Shown one piece after another: positions 61,939 to 64,000 of a stretch of DNA of 64,000 nt. The stretch is from NCBI GenBank assembly GCA_052034085.1, contig JBPOJA010000013.1, positions 18,599 through 82,598 of the forward strand, given 5' to 3'. The first letter of the stretch is position 1, and every line of letters begins with the position of its first letter. The notes under the pieces were generated by a model that was not told the DNA's origin, ran no database searches, and saw only the letters and a list, made by a program, of their open reading frames with translations. A program made the translations under genes and the position numbers. The stretch comes from UBA1426 sp052034085. Its GTDB lineage: Bacteria; Bacillota; Clostridia; Peptostreptococcales; Anaerovoracaceae.

Positions 61939-62901
61939 ATGAAAAAACCGAGTATTGTAATAATGGCAGCGGGTATAGGAAGCCGTTTCGGCGGCCTGAA
62001 GCAACTGGCACCAGTAGGTTTGGGCGGCGAAGCGATTTTGGAATTTTCTTTGTATGATGCTTTAGAGGCGGGTTTCGAAAAAATTGTTTTTATTATCAAG
62101 GAAGAGCTGTACGAAGATTTCCGCGCACTAATCGGAAGCTCCCTTGATGACAAAGCGGAAGTCCATTATGTTTTCCAGGAACAGAATATGATTCCGGAAG
62201 GATATGAAGTCCCCGAAGGAAGAGCCAAACCCTGGGGCACCGGACATGCAATTTTATGTTCCAAAAGTGTAATAGATGAGCCTTTTGCGGTAATTAATGC
62301 AGATGACTATTACGGAAAAGATGCTTTTCAGACAATTTATAACCACCTGCTTAATCAGGAGGATGACGAAAAATACAGGTACTCCATGGTGGGCTACCAT
62401 ATTGAAAACACAATAACCGACAAGGGTCATGTAACCCGGGGAGTCTGCCAGGCTGAAGGCAGGTTTCTGAAAGACATAACTGAACGCCACAGGATAGAGC
62501 TGCGTGAATGCAGCAGCGAGGCCGGCAACAGCTTTGATGAAATTGCCGATAAAAGGATACAATATACATTGGACGACGGCCAGACATGGACTGATATAGA
62601 AAAAGGCACCCTGGTTTCCATGAATCTTTGGGGTTTCACCCCTTCGTTTTTAGAAGAATTGGAACACCGATTTCCTGGTTTTCTGGACAGAGCAATTGCA
62701 GAAAATCCTTTAAAAGAAGAGTTTCTGCTTCCGACAATAGTTCATGAGCTCATAAGCGAAGGCAAAGCCACAGTGGAAATTCTCAATTCCAAAGATCAGT
62801 GGTATGGAATAACATACAAAGAAGACCTGCCCAAGGTTCAGGAGGCTTTGCGAAGTATGCAGGCACAGGGTTTGTATCCGTCCAAACTCTTTAATAAATA
62901 A
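61939..62901 (+). CDS. Sugar-phosphate nucleotidyltransferase family protein
   Basis: 320 aa. NTP-transferase motif IVIMAAGIGSRFGGLKQLAP and the metal site VINADDYYG. Within the GT-A-like nucleotidyltransferases, but with an unusual central region (RGVCQAEGRFLKDITERHRI) that separates it from GalU or GlmU. The sugar and nucleotide are unknown; the next gene is nagB, hinting at amino-sugar metabolism. AAGGGAAG precedes the ATG. Confidence 0.82.
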   Translation: MKKPSIVIMAAGIGSRFGGLKQLAPVGLGGEAILEFSLYDALEAGFEKIVFIIKEELYEDFRALIGSSLDDKAEVHYVFQEQNMIPEGYEVPEGRAKPWGTGHAILCSKSVIDEPFAVINADDYYGKDAFQTIYNHLLNQEDDEKYRYSMVGYHIENTITDKGHVTRGVCQAEGRFLKDITERHRIELRECSSEAGNSFDEIADKRIQYTLDDGQTWTDIEKGTLVSMNLWGFTPSFLEELEHRFPGFLDRAIAENPLKEEFLLPTIVHELISEGKATVEILNSKDQWYGITYKEDLPKVQEALRSMQAQGLYPSKLFNK

Positions 62902-62931
62902 TTGAAAATCTAATCTTAGTGAGGTTGCAAA

Positions 62932-63657
62932 ATGAAGCTTTTTCAAGTAAAAGACTACGACGAAATGAGCCGTAAGGCGGCTGACTTCATTGCGGCACAG
63001 ATTCTTGCAAAGAAGAACAGCATCCTTGGTCTTGCCACAGGATCCACCATGATAGGCCTTTACGGAGAGCTGGTTTCCAGACATAAGATGGGTGAATTGG
63101 ATTTCTCGGCAGTGCGAACCGTAAATCTTGACGAATACATTGGCTTAAGCAGCCAGGACAGCCAAAGCTATGGCTACTACATGCATGAATACCTTTTCAA
63201 ACATGTGAACATCAAAGCCGGCAACTACCACCTGCCCTGTGGAATCTGTGCCGACGTGGAGGAAGAATGCCGGGCCTACGATTTTCTCATCGAAAGTCTG
63301 GGAGGCATTGATCTGCAGCTACTGGGCCTGGGAGTTGACGGCCACATAGGCTTCAACGAACCGGCAGCACATTTTATAAAGGAAACCCATTTCATCCGCC
63401 TGGACGAATCTACCATAAAAGCCAATGCCCGCTTTTTCGAACACGAATACCAGGTGCCGAAACATGCCATAACCATGGGCATTGGCCCCATCATGGCAGC
63501 AAAAAAGGCTCTGCTCTGCGTCAATGGCAAAGGCAAGGCTCCAATCCTTAAAAAAGTCCTGGCCGACCCGGTCAGCCCCATAGTCCCCGGCTCCATTCTC
63601 CAGCTCCACAGGGATCTTACGGTCATAGCTGACGAGGATGCATTGTCAGAGATGTAG
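62932..63657 (+). CDS. nagB: Glucosamine-6-phosphate deaminase
   Basis: 241 aa. LGLATGSTMIGLYGELV, VNLDEYIGLSSQDSQSYGYY and the catalytic GLGVDGHIGFNEP are all present. It turns glucosamine-6-phosphate into fructose-6-phosphate and ammonia. GAGGT precedes the ATG. No nagA is nearby. Confidence 0.95.
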   Translation: MKLFQVKDYDEMSRKAADFIAAQILAKKNSILGLATGSTMIGLYGELVSRHKMGELDFSAVRTVNLDEYIGLSSQDSQSYGYYMHEYLFKHVNIKAGNYHLPCGICADVEEECRAYDFLIESLGGIDLQLLGLGVDGHIGFNEPAAHFIKETHFIRLDESTIKANARFFEHEYQVPKHAITMGIGPIMAAKKALLCVNGKGKAPILKKVLADPVSPIVPGSILQLHRDLTVIADEDALSEM

Positions 63658-63693
63658 AAGTCAGCCATTGGGATGATTCATCCGGCTGACTTC
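63657..63693 (+). terminator. Long hairpin after nagB
   Basis: GAAGTCAGCC (63657-63666) pairs with GGCTGACTTC (63684-63693), and a nested GGATGA/TCATCC (63671-63683) extends it. It is not followed by a true T-run, so it may be a weak terminator or a stabilising 3' end. Confidence 0.5.
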
Positions 63694-63743
63694 CACTTTG
63701 TCTGATAAGCAGCGATAAGAGCTGTAAGCGAAGTGTGCAGTGT

Positions 63744-63772
63744 GCAAAATTTCAATTAAATTGAAATTTTGC
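63744..63772. repeat. Perfect AT-rich palindrome
   Basis: Arms of 14 bp, GCAAAATTTCAATT (63744-63757) and AATTGAAATTTTGC (63759-63772), around one central A. It is followed by TTCCTTTTT. Could be a terminator, an operator, or an insertion-sequence target. The rest of 63694-63860 shows nothing else recognised. Confidence 0.6.
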
Positions 63773-63869
63773 TTCCTTTTTGCCTATGATTTGTGCAGTT
63801 TTTCAAGTAATTTCGATTTTTTAAGAGATTTTTTGGAATTAATTGAAAAAGTGAGCAGGCCAGCCAGGA

Positions 63870-64000
63870 AAAGGAGTTATGTCCGTATAATGGTGTAAAT
63901 TAGAAAACAAAAAAAGAGAACATGTTTCTCCTAATCGGTTACAATATAGTTACCACAACTAAAACCGGAGGTGAAGAAACATGTCTCAAGTCAATATTAC
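63870..64000 (+). mobile_element. Probable left end of an IS256-family insertion sequence, cut by window edge
   Basis: From about 63870 there is a leader with TATAAT (63896 region: GTCCGTATAATGGTGTAAAT) and then GGAGGTGAAG and an ATG at 63981. The visible peptide start matches what I remember of clostridial IS256 transposases, and the GTGTAAAT motif resembles their terminal repeats. The exact left boundary is a guess. Confidence 0.45.
63981..64000 (+). CDS. Start of a probable IS256-family transposase (partial)
   Basis: Only MSQVNIT is in the window. A perfect GGAGGTG lies eight bases before the ATG. Many clostridial mutator-type transposases begin with a very similar peptide. The call rests on seven residues and context. 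Confidence 0.45.

Overview
The window looks like chromosome of an anaerobic, amino-acid-fermenting Bacillota of the class Clostridia. The signs are Shine-Dalgarno-led genes with frequent GTG/TTG starts, Clostridia-type families (LoaP-like NusG, RNase M5, WalR/WalK-like pair, GdpP, DnaD-domain protein), ferredoxin-linked 2-oxoacid oxidation, and a sodium-based economy: two rotary ATPases with Na+-type rotor residues and four sodium:solute symporters. No rRNA or tRNA genes were seen.

Layout. 1-3040: two sodium:solute symporter genes (the first cut by the window edge), the second co-transcribed with a 64-aa excisionase-type HTH protein; both promoters carry the same 15-bp operator element. 3176-4268: a frame-broken gene remnant, then a non-coding, regularly phased array of 7-bp boxes. 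4269-13067: a sodium-type F1Fo ATPase operon that runs on into murJ and a NusG paralogue; its delta and alpha subunits are one 693-aa fused polypeptide. 13092-16271: an M20 peptidase and a PanF/YhdT sodium symporter pair. 16268-24979: a nine-subunit V/A-type Na+-ATPase whose last gene overlaps yhdT. 25058-32984: a tightly overlapping set glnS, acylating aldehyde dehydrogenase, truA, dCMP deaminase, tagO-like, wecB, MATE.

33131-36551 (plus strand): split methylmalonyl-CoA mutase, MeaB GTPase and epimerase. 36569-43928 (minus): a ten-gene putative catabolic operon (unknown protein, creatininase-family hydrolase, sodium symporter and small partner, RraA-like protein, nitrilase-family amidase, four-subunit 2-oxoacid:ferredoxin oxidoreductase), with a divergent HTH regulator and a dyad operator between them. 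45691-47849: Ig-like membrane protein, tadA, cvpA. 47816-59919: housekeeping run gdpP, rplI, dnaB, dnaD-like, M23 peptidase, walR, walK, divIC, rnmV, ksgA, ccdA. 59938-61074: rpsF-ssb-rpsR with promoter, leader and terminator. 61092-64000: plsC, a nucleotidyltransferase, nagB, and probably the left end of an IS256-type insertion sequence.

How it fits together (inference): the V-type enzyme may build the Na+ gradient used by the symporters and by the F-type enzyme. The catabolic operon would import an amide- or ring-containing compound, hydrolyse it and oxidise a resulting 2-oxoacid to an acyl-CoA; if that is succinyl-CoA, the neighbouring mutase/epimerase set could take it towards propionyl-CoA. 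The most unusual items are the delta-alpha ATPase fusion, the phased box array and the uncharacterised catabolic operon.
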